A DNA stretch of 64,000 nt from Anastatus disparis (Eukaryota > Arthropoda > Insecta > Hymenoptera > Eupelmidae). Position 1 is the stretch's first letter. Every line of letters starts with the position of its first letter. Under the pieces are notes generated by a model. That model did no database searches, was not told the DNA's origin, and saw nothing but the letters and a program-made list of their open reading frames with translations. The position numbers and the translations under genes are program-made. The stretch lies in the NCBI GenBank assembly GCA_017163975.1, contig JAFFSR010000227.1, positions 3,720,001 through 3,784,000 of the forward strand. The letters run 5' to 3'. This document shows positions 13,201 to 26,000 of the stretch, one piece after another.

Positions 13201-14001
13201 TAACATAATTCTTAAAAACTTTCTATCTAAAGAATGTCTTAAATGCAAAAGTAAAACATACGTCCAGTTTATCAAACGCTTTAAATACAAGATTTCTTTA
13301 ACATTTCAAACGTATTTGTAATCATATCTTCTTCACGTATCTGTACACAAAAAAACTTCCTTTCAACAACAAATTTCTGAGCGTCCACTTATCAAAATCT
13401 CCAATTCTTAATCCAATTCTTATAACAAAAAAAAAACCATCTCACTCTGTCTTATCAACAATCCTTTTATTTTTCATGTACGCACGAAAATCCTTTTTCT
13501 ACTGCGCCATCAAAGAGAGAAAAAAAAATAATAATATTTCCTCATCTCTTTTATCTAAACATTCGCACGCTCACACATATATATTTTATCGTTGACAAAG
13601 CACACACGGCCCTTAGCATTAAAAACGTCTTTATTACACAGCGATATTTCGATGATATAACACATCTTTATCTCCTTCGTATCTTCTCCCTTCACATAAT
13701 AACACTGGCCTCCAAAAAAAAAATGAAAAAAAAATATATGGGACAAAAGAAAAAAGAAAACTTCTCGTCTCTTGAGATTCACGTCTTACATTCATTTCTT
13801 TTTTCCATCATCAAAAATGAGAAAAAAAAAGTTGTCTTGCTCCTCTTTTAGACACATAATAACGCGTTCTTCTTCTTTTTTTGGACCATTAATATTTTTC
13901 TTCTTCTTCTTCGTCGTTTATTTATTTATTTTAATTCAAACGTGATTAGAAGCGTGAGAATTATAAAGCCTTGATAATTCGATAAGTAAAGATGCTGGTC
14001 G
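7243..14001. other. Intergenic region between convergent AdoR and TPST
   Basis: Contains the two 3' untranslated regions and AT-rich spacer. The only structured element I find is the MITE at 9298-9459. A perfect 10-bp hairpin (arms AAAACTTTCG and CGAAAGTTTT) followed by a T-run sits at 11319-11347. The open frames here (for example - strand 10117-10422) have no recognisable motif. For TPST, minus-strand AATAAA signals lie at 13917-13926, about 80 bases after its stop. Confidence 0.6.
9298..9459. mobile_element. PIF/Harbinger-like MITE with ~72-bp terminal inverted repeats
   Basis: A 162-bp element whose ends are near-perfect inverted repeats starting GGCCGCGATCACATGGTGCA. The arms match for about 72 bases with only a few mismatches and leave a short loop. 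It is flanked on both sides by TTA (9295-9297 and 9460-9462), a 3-bp duplication. A 3-bp TWA duplication with GGCC-like ends is typical of PIF/Harbinger elements; no transposase is present, so it is non-autonomous. High arm identity suggests recent activity. Confidence 0.85.
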
Positions 14002-14095
14002 TCACGCATTCGTTTTGCTATTATTTGACGGCGGACTTGTTGACAGTTCCAATTCACGCGCCATGGCGTCCCATACTTCACCGTTGGTCAGAACT
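14002..14095 (-). CDS. Tpst: TPST exon G: last coding exon
   Basis: Acceptor TGTTGTTACAG at 14096-14106, phase 2 in. It encodes [20 protein letters not shown] and ten more residues ending KTNA, then TGA at 14002-14004. The VL after the RK of exon F matches the RVLKG continuation of the vertebrate enzymes. Minus-strand AATAAA at 13917-13926 is a likely poly(A) signal. Confidence 0.78.
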
Positions 14096-17000
14096 CTGTA
14101 ACAACAGAAATTATACATATATACGTCAAACTTGCGAATTGTTGAATCTTAACAAGTGTATTGTGAATTATTTATTAGAGGGAAGGAGGGATGTAAACTG
14201 ATGTTGAAGAATGATGGATGATAGTGTAGAATTTGATTTTAAGAGGGTGCTGTGGGAGCAACTGGTTAGTTATTTTTTTTATTTTTCTTTTTATGCATAA
14301 AATAAAAATAAAAATGATTATTTTATATTTGAATCCATTGTTATAATGTTTGACTTTAAAGAATTTTTATTTTAGTTTTTTTATTTGGTTACAATGAGTT
14401 AAAAATGTATTGTTTAAACGATATTTCGACAAATAATTAATAATTTTTGTAAATTCAGAATTTCAATAAATATTACTTAACGTTATCGAAGCAATTTTAA
14501 TTTTACACATAAGGTATGAATAAAATTATGAAATGTTACGACCTAAAGTAATTACAAACGATACGTACCCATGCAAATTCGGAACGTTTATGGATCAGAT
14601 AAGAGTTCGCCAGAATTTTAATATCAGACAAAAATTTGTAATAAAAAATTATACAGCAATTAAAAGTAACGATCGATAAATTCCATAAAAGACGTTAATT
14701 AAAAATCACCTTTTTGTGTAATTTCTAAATATTTCTGTAAAAAGTGTAAATATTTTATAAAAAGAACAAATAATATGAAAATAATTTTTACATGTAACAA
14801 GTATTTAATATTCGAAAATTTTTTAAACTTGAATGAACTTTTTCAAAAGATTAATAAATATTGTTGAATATGTTTTACTTACACTCAATACTATTTGTAA
14901 AAAATATTCAATAAAATAATAGCTATTGATAAAAAATTTTTTTATGGATAAAACTTACTTTCTTGTATTCTCGCTAACAACTTTGTCGGGTGCTCCGTAA
15001 TTGGGCGGATTGGCATAAGGATCATAATTAAGAACCGATAGCATTGGCGCTATTTCGGCCATATCACGTACCACGTCTTCTGGTATATTACCGACCCATT
15101 TGGTCAGCGCTTCTAAATTTACTGGCTTTATCACTTGATCCGACGAGCGTTCCACTCTGAAAGATATACATTTCATAATGAATACGGATTTTTATACGAA
15201 AGAATATTGTATTAATTTTTAAATATAAATATTGGCATTAATAAAGTAATTATCGAGAGTTATTTTTGAAAATTCAATTTCTTTTTATATATGTTTGTTC
15301 ATCGTTATTGGAAATTAATAAATTTTAAGAAAAGAGATGTGGACATAAAAAATATTTTTATTCAGTTCGAATATTGAAATACTAATTGAATATTTTTTAA
15401 TATTACCAATAAAATGATTTTTCATATTTAACATGTTCGATAACATGGATAAAAATCTTTTATTGAAAGATACAATAATTTAGAGTAAAGTTGTCACAGA
15501 CACTCATTATGGTTAAAATTTATCATAATTTATAGTGAAAGTTGACTCAAGTTTCTCTATCAAATTTCCCCATAAACTGTGGTAATTTTGGCCATGACTA
15601 TAATCTGTAACCACTTTACACTATTGTATTCTTACGAGAATATTTTCCTCCACGTATGTTCACCTTAAAGTAATGTATATTTACACAAAAATTTGTTAAA
15701 TATACGATATACGATAAATTTTGGAACAAAATTCATCATTAAAAATGCATATAAAATCATAATTCATTTTATCTTTGATAGAAGCATCGCAAGTTTATTA
15801 TAACAAACGATCAAGTCTAGTAGGTATTAATAATGTACTTTCACAAACTCAATCAACAACAGAACAGCTTTATAAACTTTATAAACAGATCATACATTTA
15901 TGAAATTAAATTTACGTTTTAACTAATTAATTATATACATTATTAACATTTGTTTTCTCAACTCGTACAAAATGAAAAATCACTTTACTCAAACTAATTT
16001 ACTACAAGCTTAAAAATAATTATCGTTTAAATGAAATTTAACTTTAACAAAGAAAATGTATTAAAAAACAAATCAATAATTTCATTTTATAAAACAATAT
16101 GGAATTCACAATGAATTTAATTTTATTTCATTCAATAAGCGAAAAAAGTAATTTAATTTTTCAATCACATTGTGAGCTAAATTAAAATGATCACATTAGT
16201 ATGCATATGTAAAAAGTAAAAAGTAAATGCAATAAAATTGAGCTTGAAAAAGAAATAAATATACTTTAACGCCAAATATTTTTGTTAATTACCAAATAAT
16301 TGAATTTTCTAAAGTATTTTAATTTAGTTTGATCAGAATTAATTCGTCGCAAATTTAAAAGCTAATAGACGTTTCCTTTTATTCCATCAGAATCAATGTC
16401 CAATTTCAATGGATACACACTTTAACAAAAATTTTCGAAGTTTCACGTCAATTAAAAAATTTGTAGAGCCGTTTCAGTGGAACATTTTTTATAAAATAAA
16501 GCTTTATTTCATTAGAGCCCTGTAAAAGCTTTTTTTTAATAGAAAAAATCAAATTTTGAAGAGTTACATCTAAATAAAATGTATTCCAACTGTGAAATTC
16601 GGAATTAATTTTACTTCTCCAGTAATAATTAAAGTTACTGATGGCTAATATATATTTTTTTGTTTCAGTACGATTTTAATTTACTGCTTGACACTCTTGA
16701 TCATTAAATTTTAAAAAAATATAATTCAGTCATTTAAAAGTGCTTACTTTCTTTTTAATTCTTGACTCTCATTTACTTTTATTAAAAACAAAGACATTAA
16801 CAATAAGTTTACTATTATAATATTTCTTTATAAAAAATAACTATTAAAGAAAAATAAAAGCTATTAATCACTTTCAGTAAAAATCTCTGATTTTAAATTA
16901 CCCCATATTAAACTTAAAAAAAAAAGATAAGCCATTATCCAAACGAAAAATAACTATATTATATACGTACTTGCTAAGAGGTACGCCACCAGGTTTATTG

Positions 17001-20000
17001 ATGAACTCTTCATGATGCAGCACAGATTCATTCCAGGGTACATCGAGATACTGAAGAATTTTTTGCATCCATTCGCGTGGATGTAAAACGAGCTGTTCGT
17101 AAGGAACCATAAGGCAGCGATCAGGACCGACATCTCTGCACTGCTTGTACATCATTGTTATTGCTTGATTCCATTTGATCATACATTGACGATACGATGT
17201 TAAATCAAAACCTGTTATTGTTACCTAATTATAGAAAAAATTAAATTAGTTGTTTATTTCTAGAATTTATGATATTAAAAAATACATTTTTAAATTAAAA
17301 ATAAAATTTTTAATTGTTTTTAGTTTCAAATAAATTTTTATTTAAATTATGTTTTTTATTTTACTCTTCAATGTTTTATGTAAATTATCAATTGAACTCA
17401 GATAAAATAGCATATTAAAATAAAAAACAATTGAACAAACAATTTTTATTTCTTGGTGAAAGTAGAATTACGAGTTATAGTTATATATTTATTTCAATTT
17501 GTTACCGTATACGGTGAATATTTTATGCATGGGTAATAATTGTAAGCAAATACTCAAATAAACCTTGAACAAATTCGTTATTTCTATACAATAAAATGAA
17601 ATATTGTTTTTCATTACTTGTTTTTTTTTAATTTGATCTGTTTGAAGTAGAAAGTAATAACTACATGATATTTGTAGATTTATGTAATGTATTAGTAAAT
17701 AAATTTATATAAAAAAAACATGCATGATCCAAACAAAAAATAATTATTTTATCAGATTCATCAATAATGAGGTCGTCAGTGGCTAATTCAGTAGAGCGAT
17801 AAACAAATTAATGAAATATATGTCAACGTATTTATTAAAATTGAGATATTTATTTATTTTGATATATAAGAAATGTATATCTACGAATGAACTATTTCTG
17901 TATATTGTACTTTAAAAGCATAAAATCATTCACAATAGTTTAGTGTTCAGTGGCTCAGTCGGTAGAGCGATGGATTCGTAATCTCGAGGATCCGAGTTCG
18001 AATCCCGCTCTCGGTCAATTTATACAAGCACCGCTGTATAAGATACATGTGCTTTGTTCAAAAACACACTGAAAACCTCCGTCGCTAATTAGCATCGCAA
18101 TGATAGCACAAATACAACGACGTTAAATAAATAAAAATAAAAAATTATTTAGGGTCGCAGTAAATGATGAAAGTTTTCAGAGTTATTTTTTTGCATATTC
18201 TATAAACTGCACTCTTGCATTTTTCTATTAATTACTATTAAGCGGCACACGTAACACAAGAATTAAGATTTTTTATTATAATCTGTTAAACACGTGATTC
18301 GTTATCTTGACTATAACAACATATATCACAAGATAATTAAGATCTGAGATACGTAGAATTGATGTTCTTGTTAGTAAAAATTTAAATATGATTTTACTAT
18401 TTTTTAAAGACTTAAAGTTTAAATTTAAAATAAAAATAATATAATTTGAGATTAGAGAATCAAAACGTCTCAAAAACAATTTTCGCAATTAAAAATTTAT
18501 GTATAAATGATATTAACGGAAAAAAATTCACATTTAAAAAAAAAACGTGTTTAAACATTTATAAACAGAATACTCTATTAAACATTCGTATTCATCTTAA
18601 TAAAAAAAAGAAATATAAATATTTTTGAAAAATCGCTCAATTAAAATATAAATTTCCATTAAAAGAAAACCACAATTCTGTAATTGTTACCTTTCTAGAT
18701 ATAATAGAATGTACAGTTGCTCGGCCATCTCGGACCATAAATATAAACTTGGCATTCGGGAATAGATCAAGTACGTAAGAGCCCATTTTAAGTGTTAACG
18801 GATCTTTATTACAAAGTCTTGGTGCTGGCTCGCCGTGCCTCGCTATAACTTCCAGACAAAAAGCCGCTATGGCACTGTCCATTACCTGGTCAATAAAAAT
18901 TTTAATTTATATCGGGTTTATGTTTTATTTTTATTGTTTCGATGATCGTTATTATAAACGAATCAATAACTTTTAAGACGTGGTTTGAAAAATAACGAGA
19001 TGCTTTATGGTGTTTCATTCTTAAAGGTGTTTATACCCTTTAAAAAACATTTTTATGTAATATATTCTATGCAAATTCTTTTATTATATTTAATTATATT
19101 CTGAGTTTCATAGAATTTTTTATATTAAAATTTAAAAAGTTTATTAATTATGCATTCAGTTAGATCCATCGTAAATTTTATCGTACTAAACATAAAAAAA
19201 ATGCATAAAATTTAAAATGCATAAAGTTCAATTTATAATGTTATAGTGCTTTCACAGTAGCGTGGATACAAGAGTAAATTGAAAATTTTTTTTGAATACA
19301 CCAGTATCTCAAGGTTCCATGTAATAATGCATTGAAAGTGTGAATGTTGTGCATGCGTGCAAGGAAAGACCGAGCGTTCGAATGATGCACTCATGAATTC
19401 ACACTATCATGTATTATAATAGAAGAGCAAGATAGGGGCAACGGTAGCGCATGGGCTTAGGCTCTTGGCTCGCGCCCTAGTGGACCAGGGTTCGATTCCC
19501 CGGGAAAATTTCGAAAAATAATTTTCCAATTTTTCTACGGGTATTAGAACCCGGAGATCACGAAAAATCAATTGAAAAGTTCGTCTGGGCAAAATTGAGC
19601 TATTTTAAAAAGTTCCACTGGGCAATCATGAAAACTATAAAATGTTTCAACCATGGCCTAAGGCAAAGAGCTAAAAGGCCAATTTAAATAGACGAAAAAT
19701 AAGAAAAAATGTCATCTGCATAAAAAAAAAAAAAAAAAAAAACAAGGAGTTCAGTGCTTCAGGTAAACTCTAAGGAAGACTGCAGATACTAAGCAATAAC
19801 TAAGTATCCTAGAGTAACCTTAGCTAGATTGCGAATCCTAAGTGATCACTAAGTATCCTAGGGTAACCCTAGGGTAAACTACGAATCCTAAGCGATCACT
19901 AAGCATCCTAAGGTGACCCTAGGGTAGACTGTAGATCTCAAGTAATCACTTAGCATCCCATGGTGACCCTGAGGTAAATCCTAGGATATCTAGCTACCCT

Positions 20001-23000
20001 GGGGTAGATCATAGGGTACCTGGCTACCTTAGGGTAGACCTTGGGATATCTGGATACCCATGGGTAGACCCCAGGGTACGCTAGGGTAGCTGGATACCCA
20101 TGGGTAGACCTCAGGGTACCCTAGGGTAGCTGCATGTCCAAGGGTAACCTCAAGCTATCCTAGGGTACCCTCGGGTTACCCTTGGGTATCCAGCTACCCT
20201 AGGGTACCCTGAGGTTACCCTTGGGTATCCAGCTATCCTAGGGTACCCTGGGATTACCTACGGGTATCCAGCTACCCTAGGGTACTCTGGGGTTACCTAC
20301 GGGTATCCAGCTACCCGAGGGTACCCTGGGGTTACCTACGGGTATCCAGTTACCCTAGGGTACCCTGGGGTTACCTACGGGTATCCAGCTACCCTAGGGT
20401 ACCCTGGGGTTACCTACGGGTATCCAGCTACCCGAGGGTACCCTGGGGTTACCTACGGGTATCCAGCTACCCTAGGGTACTCTGGGGTTACCTACGGGTA
20501 TCCAGCTACCCTAGGGTACCCTGAGGTCTACCCATGGGTATCCAGCTACCCTAGCGTACCCTGGGGTCTACCCATGGGTATCCAGATATCCCAAGGTCTA
20601 CCCTAAGGTAGCCAGGTACCCTATGATCTACCCCAGGGTAGCTAGATATCCTAGGATTTACCTCAGGGTCACCATGGGATGCTAAGTGATTACTTGAGAT
20701 CTACAGTCTACCCTAGGGTCACCTTAGGATGCTTAGTGATCGCTTAGGATTCGTAGTTTACCCTAGGGTTACCCTAGGATACTTAGTGATCACTTAGGAT
20801 TCGCAATCTAGCTAAGGTTACTCTAGGATACTTAGTTATTGCTTAGTATCTGCAGTCTTTCTTAGAGTTTACCTGAAGCACTGAACTCCTTGTTTTTTTT
20901 TTTTTTTTTTTTTTTATGCAGATGACATTTTTTCTTATTTTTCGTCTATTTAAATTGGCCTTTTAGCTCTTTGCCTTAGGCCATGGTTGAAACATTTTAT
21001 AGTTTTCATGATTGCCCAGTGGAACTTTTTAAAATAGCTCAATTTTGCCCAGACGAACTTTTCAATTGATTTTTCGTGATCTCCGGGTTCTAATACCCGT
21101 AGAAAAATTGGAAAATTTTTTTTCGAAATTTTCCCGGGGAATCGAACCCTGGTCCACTAGGGCGCGAGCCAAGAGCCTAAGCCCATGCGCTACCGTTGCC
21201 CCTATCTTGCTCTTCTATTATAATACATGATAGTGTGAATTCATGAGTGCATCATTCGAACGCTCGGTCTTTCCTTGCACGCATGCACAACATTCACACT
21301 TCCAATGCATTATTACATAGAACCTTAAGATACTGGTGTATTAAAAAAAAAATTTCAATTTACTCTTGTATCCACGCTACTGTGAAAGCACTATTAAATA
21401 TAATGAAATTTAAAAATATACCTCCTTCGATACGCCAGCTTCTTCAAGACGAACACTCTCTCGTTCTGATTTCAACCAATGCGATCGCATCTGAAGAATC
21501 CGTGGAATTATTCTTGTTTCTTGTCCGCATCTACAAGTAGATAAGTATTGAAAAATTAATACTTTTGAACTTACATATAATTTTAAAAATATCATAACAT
21601 ATGATTTTTATTTCAATCCACAAAATTCTTTGTGAAAATATTCTAAATTATTTGTTGGTAAAAAACTAGGAAAAAAAGTACATAACTTTGATTTTAAGGA
21701 ATTTTGATTTCTATGCTGCATTACGCTTCGCGCCGATATCTATATTATATGTATAGTCGAAAAAAAAATTGAATAAATCAAAGAAATTTTCGACATTTAA
21801 TAAATGAATTGTTAAAACTGTGGATATAATTAAAATAAGTTTTTTACGTAGTTGCAAAAGTTATAATGAGATAACAAATTCATTGACCTAGATTATGCAA
21901 TAAATTTTCAACTATACAGAAAGTTTTAAAGCGAACTATTCATTAATTCTTCGGAGAAACTTTAAATTTTCATAAATCCGAGCAATCGGGAAGAAAAATT
22001 TTTCAAAAAATATTATTAATTCGAAAGTTTGAATTTTCAAAAAAAAATCTGTTTTCATAAAAGTTTGAAAGCAGCTTATTAACATTTGATTGAGACAATA
22101 AACTTTCAACGATATAAATATCAATTGATGCTAAATTATGAAGAAAATCTTTGAGATTTACAATTCGGTAAAGTATTAAACGGTCAAAACACGCCATTCA
22201 CACTTCTTTAGATCGATTAGAGTTTACAGTAAAACCTCAACAATGTGTACGTTTGATCGATGCTGGAAGGTCTAATTTGCAAGAGAAAACCACTGCGCTT
22301 GTACTCGTTAGAAATAGGAGGCTAAACCACAGGGACCTGCCTTAACTTTGTAATACGACTTTTCTTGTAAAAGTTATAGAAAATTTATATCGTGAAAGGA
22401 TTTTATTTTAAAGTACTCAAGAAAAAATTTTTATTTAAAATTTTGTTAATCCCTTTTTTTAAACTCGAATACTGTGATTGTTACAAATTTTCAGGATAAT
22501 ATTCATCAAGTGTGATTAAGTTGGATACAGCAACTTTTTAGAAATAAATATAATATCTAATAAAAAAAAAAGTATAAATTATAAATTTTTGATGAATTAA
22601 AAAAAAAATGCATTAAATTAAAGAGAAAAAAATTACAAAATTAAAAAAATTAAAAATGGGCCTTTAATTTTATGACAAATTGATAAATTTTAAGAATCCA
22701 AAATGCATTTATAGATTTTTTTATTACAAATTTTAATCAATCAAAAAATATTGTCATCGATGAGATAAAAAAGGCGTTTAAAAGAAAATCTAAAATTGAT
22801 AAGATTGAAAAGAATTCATTTCATAAAAAAGCATTAGAGAAGCATAAAAAAATATTTTATTTTTTCTTCCAGAATTATAATTGGATAGAATAATAAGCGT
22901 TGAAGTCGTCTTCTTAAATTAAGCTTTTTTAAAAAAAGTTCTTTTTCTTTTAAAATCATGCTTTTATAATTATAGTTAATAATAACTAAAGATTAAAATG

Positions 23001-26000
23001 CAATTTTTTAATGTATAATTAAATATTCTATGAAAACTTTAATTCATGAATTTTATAAAAAAATTCTATAAAAACGTAGAAAAATACTACAAATTCAATA
23101 TATTTTGAGTTTAAAAAAATTATATTTCTCATTTATCAAAAAATTTTATCATAACAAACCTGACTTCTGGATGTGCGTCCATCATGGCACGCATAAGAGT
23201 CGTTCCCGAGCGTGGTACTCCACCGATGAAAATAAGCGGCATGTTACGATCGTACGGATATATCTTTTGATCGTTTGGACCGACCACGTATTTCTGTAAA
23301 CCAAATAAATATTTATGTTTTAATACATTGTAGTATGCGTTAAGAAAATATATACGCATTAAAAATGCTTTTGCATTAATGCAAAAACATTTATTACATG
23401 ATATTATATATGTGAATAAATATTCATATAGAATAAGCTTCTTTTTACTATAAAAAAAACAAATGCACCGAATGGAAAGAATCGAGAGTTGCGAAGATTT
23501 ATACATTCAAAGAATTTTAATATTCAATATTTATTTTTGTATGAAAACGAAAAAAAATTTATTTTTATGGAAAGAAAAATTCTTTCTATGCATAAATAGC
23601 TTGATATAAAATCAACAATATATTGTGAAATTGAAATATCACGAGAAATTACAAATATTATTTTATCCGCAATATTAAATTTCTTATTTCGTAATTTTAA
23701 ATTCAAAGCGTTCTATATAAAAGAATTCTCTAGAGGAAAGCCCAATTGAAGCAAAATCAAAAAAGTAATTGTTTGTTTTATAAATAAGATTGGCTAAGGT
23801 AATACAAAGAAGTAATGGATTGAAACCAAAAAAAAAAGAACAGAATCGAAACAAAAGGCTCTTTTTTTTTAAAGTGAAGAAAAATGGAAAGACCTACGAA
23901 GAATCGATGATAGTCTAGCGGAAACCATGGGCTCGCAGTTGGCTTTTCCAAGATCTGAGAGAGGAAAGTGAAGGATTTCACGTGAGTTATTCAAGCGTTC
24001 GTTCATATGAAAAGTTAAAATCTTCCAATATTTTCAAACTTTCTTTTTCTTTTCTTTTTAAATAAAAGAAAAATATTAATCTCAATGTTGCATGGGTTAA
24101 ATTTACACTTGAGTATAAAGTAAATTGAGAATTCAAAATATCATGCTATTTTTTAACAACATCAAGATTAGTTAATATTGAATTTATTCAATTTTGATTT
24201 AGTCACAAATCCAACACAAGAATTAATTTTAATTTTACAAAATTAGATAGATATTGTATTGATTTAAAAACTAATTTTAGGATTTATTAATTCTGTCATA
24301 ATCGTCAATTTTTTAAAATCAACATTATTTCTATATTAAAATAAAAAAGATGAATAAAATAAACAAATCATCATAAATTTCTTAATATAAGAAAAATTCT
24401 TTGATAGGATTGCTATAAAAATAGTTTATACTCATAAACTTTAATTTCCAGCTGCCGCTCAAAGCCACCCTTTTTTTCTATCCACTCAAAAACGTGGCCG
24501 ACTTTCTGTACCAACCCGTACAACTGTTACCTAAATCCATCTTTCAACAATTTTGTGTTCTCTCGAAAAAAAGGTGCATCGAAAAGCCACTTTCTTTCAC
24601 ATCGATCATAATAAAATTAAAAAAATATATATGAAATAAAAATTCTAAAAATAATTTTAATTTCGAAATAAATGATTCTTTAAATAAATATAAACGTACG
24701 CGCAAAATCTTAAAAATAAGATCTCAACTGCCTTGATTATTCAGCATATCGTTCATGTATGCAGAGGTGTACAAGTAAGCCGTTATGTCATTATTTTGAA
24801 AAGCAACGTGCTCGCAAACGTTATCGGTTAGCTCGTCTATTATACAACGCTTATAAGTATACGAGTGTGCTACGTGTACGTGTGCGCGCGCGCGCTCCGC
24901 GTGTATACAAGTAGAGTAGGTACAGCTGTTGGTAAGTGATAAGACCAGCAAGCGTTTATGACCTTAACGTAAAAGCGAGAGGAAAGAAAGAAGAAAAAAA
25001 GACTATAAAGCCTTTCTTTAACTCGCGTATTTTTTTTTTATTTTCTTTTCATGTTTAACTTCCGTTTTATATTTATCATGTTCTAATTCCTTGGGTGTTG
25101 ACACGTATTGTGAGAATTTTTAGGTATAAGAGGTTTTATCATTTACTTGACGAAGGTTTTTATTTCTTTTTTAGTTTTTTTTTTGACATATTTTTAGAGC
25201 ATAATAAATTGAAATTTTTATCTGGATGTTAAATGAATACAATTTTAAATTATTTAGAGATAAATGTAAATAAAACTTTTTGTTTATTTTATCTATTGTT
25301 TGGAATTTATTTTCAATGGTTATATAATAAGAATCAGTAGTATACGCTGAGTTTGATCCGACAATCATTAACATTCTACATTTAACCTAAACAATAAACT
25401 TTTTCAGTTTTCACGTTGTTATAAATTTTGATGTGTATTCAAAATAGTTGATTAACGAATCAAATAAACAAACTAGAATGCTTTAATTATCTTTTTTATA
25501 GATTTATGAACATTATAACGTTTCCATTTTATGCCAGAATTTTAAAAAGTTTTTTAAATAAATACAATTTTTAACAAAATTAAATAAGATACGATAATAC
25601 AAATATCACCTCCAACTCTCTCATGACATAATTTTATTATATAAATAAACATAGAATAATCCACTTTATATCAAACAAAATCAAAACAAACAAATCCTAC
25701 TGCATATCACATCTTGCGAATTCGAAATATCCGATATATGTACGTTTGGAAATCGAATATTCTAAAATAATATCAAAATTCAAAGTGATATATCCTTTTC
25801 CCCCTTTCGCCTCCTCTTTTCAGGCACATTACAATAAATCTTGATTCTCTGTCAGCATTGGAAATGCTGTCGCTGTACGACAACAACACTACGCCATTCT
25901 GATACTTCAGCGTTATACAAAATTCATAATATCGATGGTCATATTTCAACGAGTTTTGACGATATAATGTATAAGCTATGGGCTCTGCGATAGCTTTTAC

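Larger units (their letters stand above)
19244..21393. mobile_element. 2.15-kb palindromic foldback element in TPST intron
   Basis: The two ends are reverse complements for about 888 bases each (19244-20131 and ~20505-21393), with only scattered mismatches and A-run length changes. They start TAGTGCTTTCACAGTAGCGT. The insertion is flanked by TTA on both sides (19241-19243 and 21394-21396). Each arm has an outer ~500-base part with a tRNA-like block, an A-run, then an inner ~390-base degenerate array of GGGTA/CCCTAG-type repeats; the loop (20132-20504) is a 39-bp tandem array. It has no coding capacity: the same 61-residue frame on both arms is just the mirrored sequence. It fits a non-autonomous foldback or giant MITE with a 3-bp duplication; the superfamily is not established. 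Arm identity indicates a young insertion or gene-conversion-kept symmetry. Confidence 0.88.

Noticed and set aside
14955..15176. TPST ending at the TAA at 14955
   Set aside because: The stop lies within a strong GTAAGT donor, and a downstream exon with matching phase continues the family sequence.
20132..20504. CRISPR-like or telomeric repeat
   Set aside because: Units are contiguous with no spacers, and the unit is not TTAGG or another known insect telomere motif; the array sits inside a foldback element.
19407..21230. Two identical 61-residue ORFs (19407-19592 minus, 21045-21230 plus)
   Set aside because: They are mirror copies created by the palindrome arms and read through the tRNA-like block; no coding motif.
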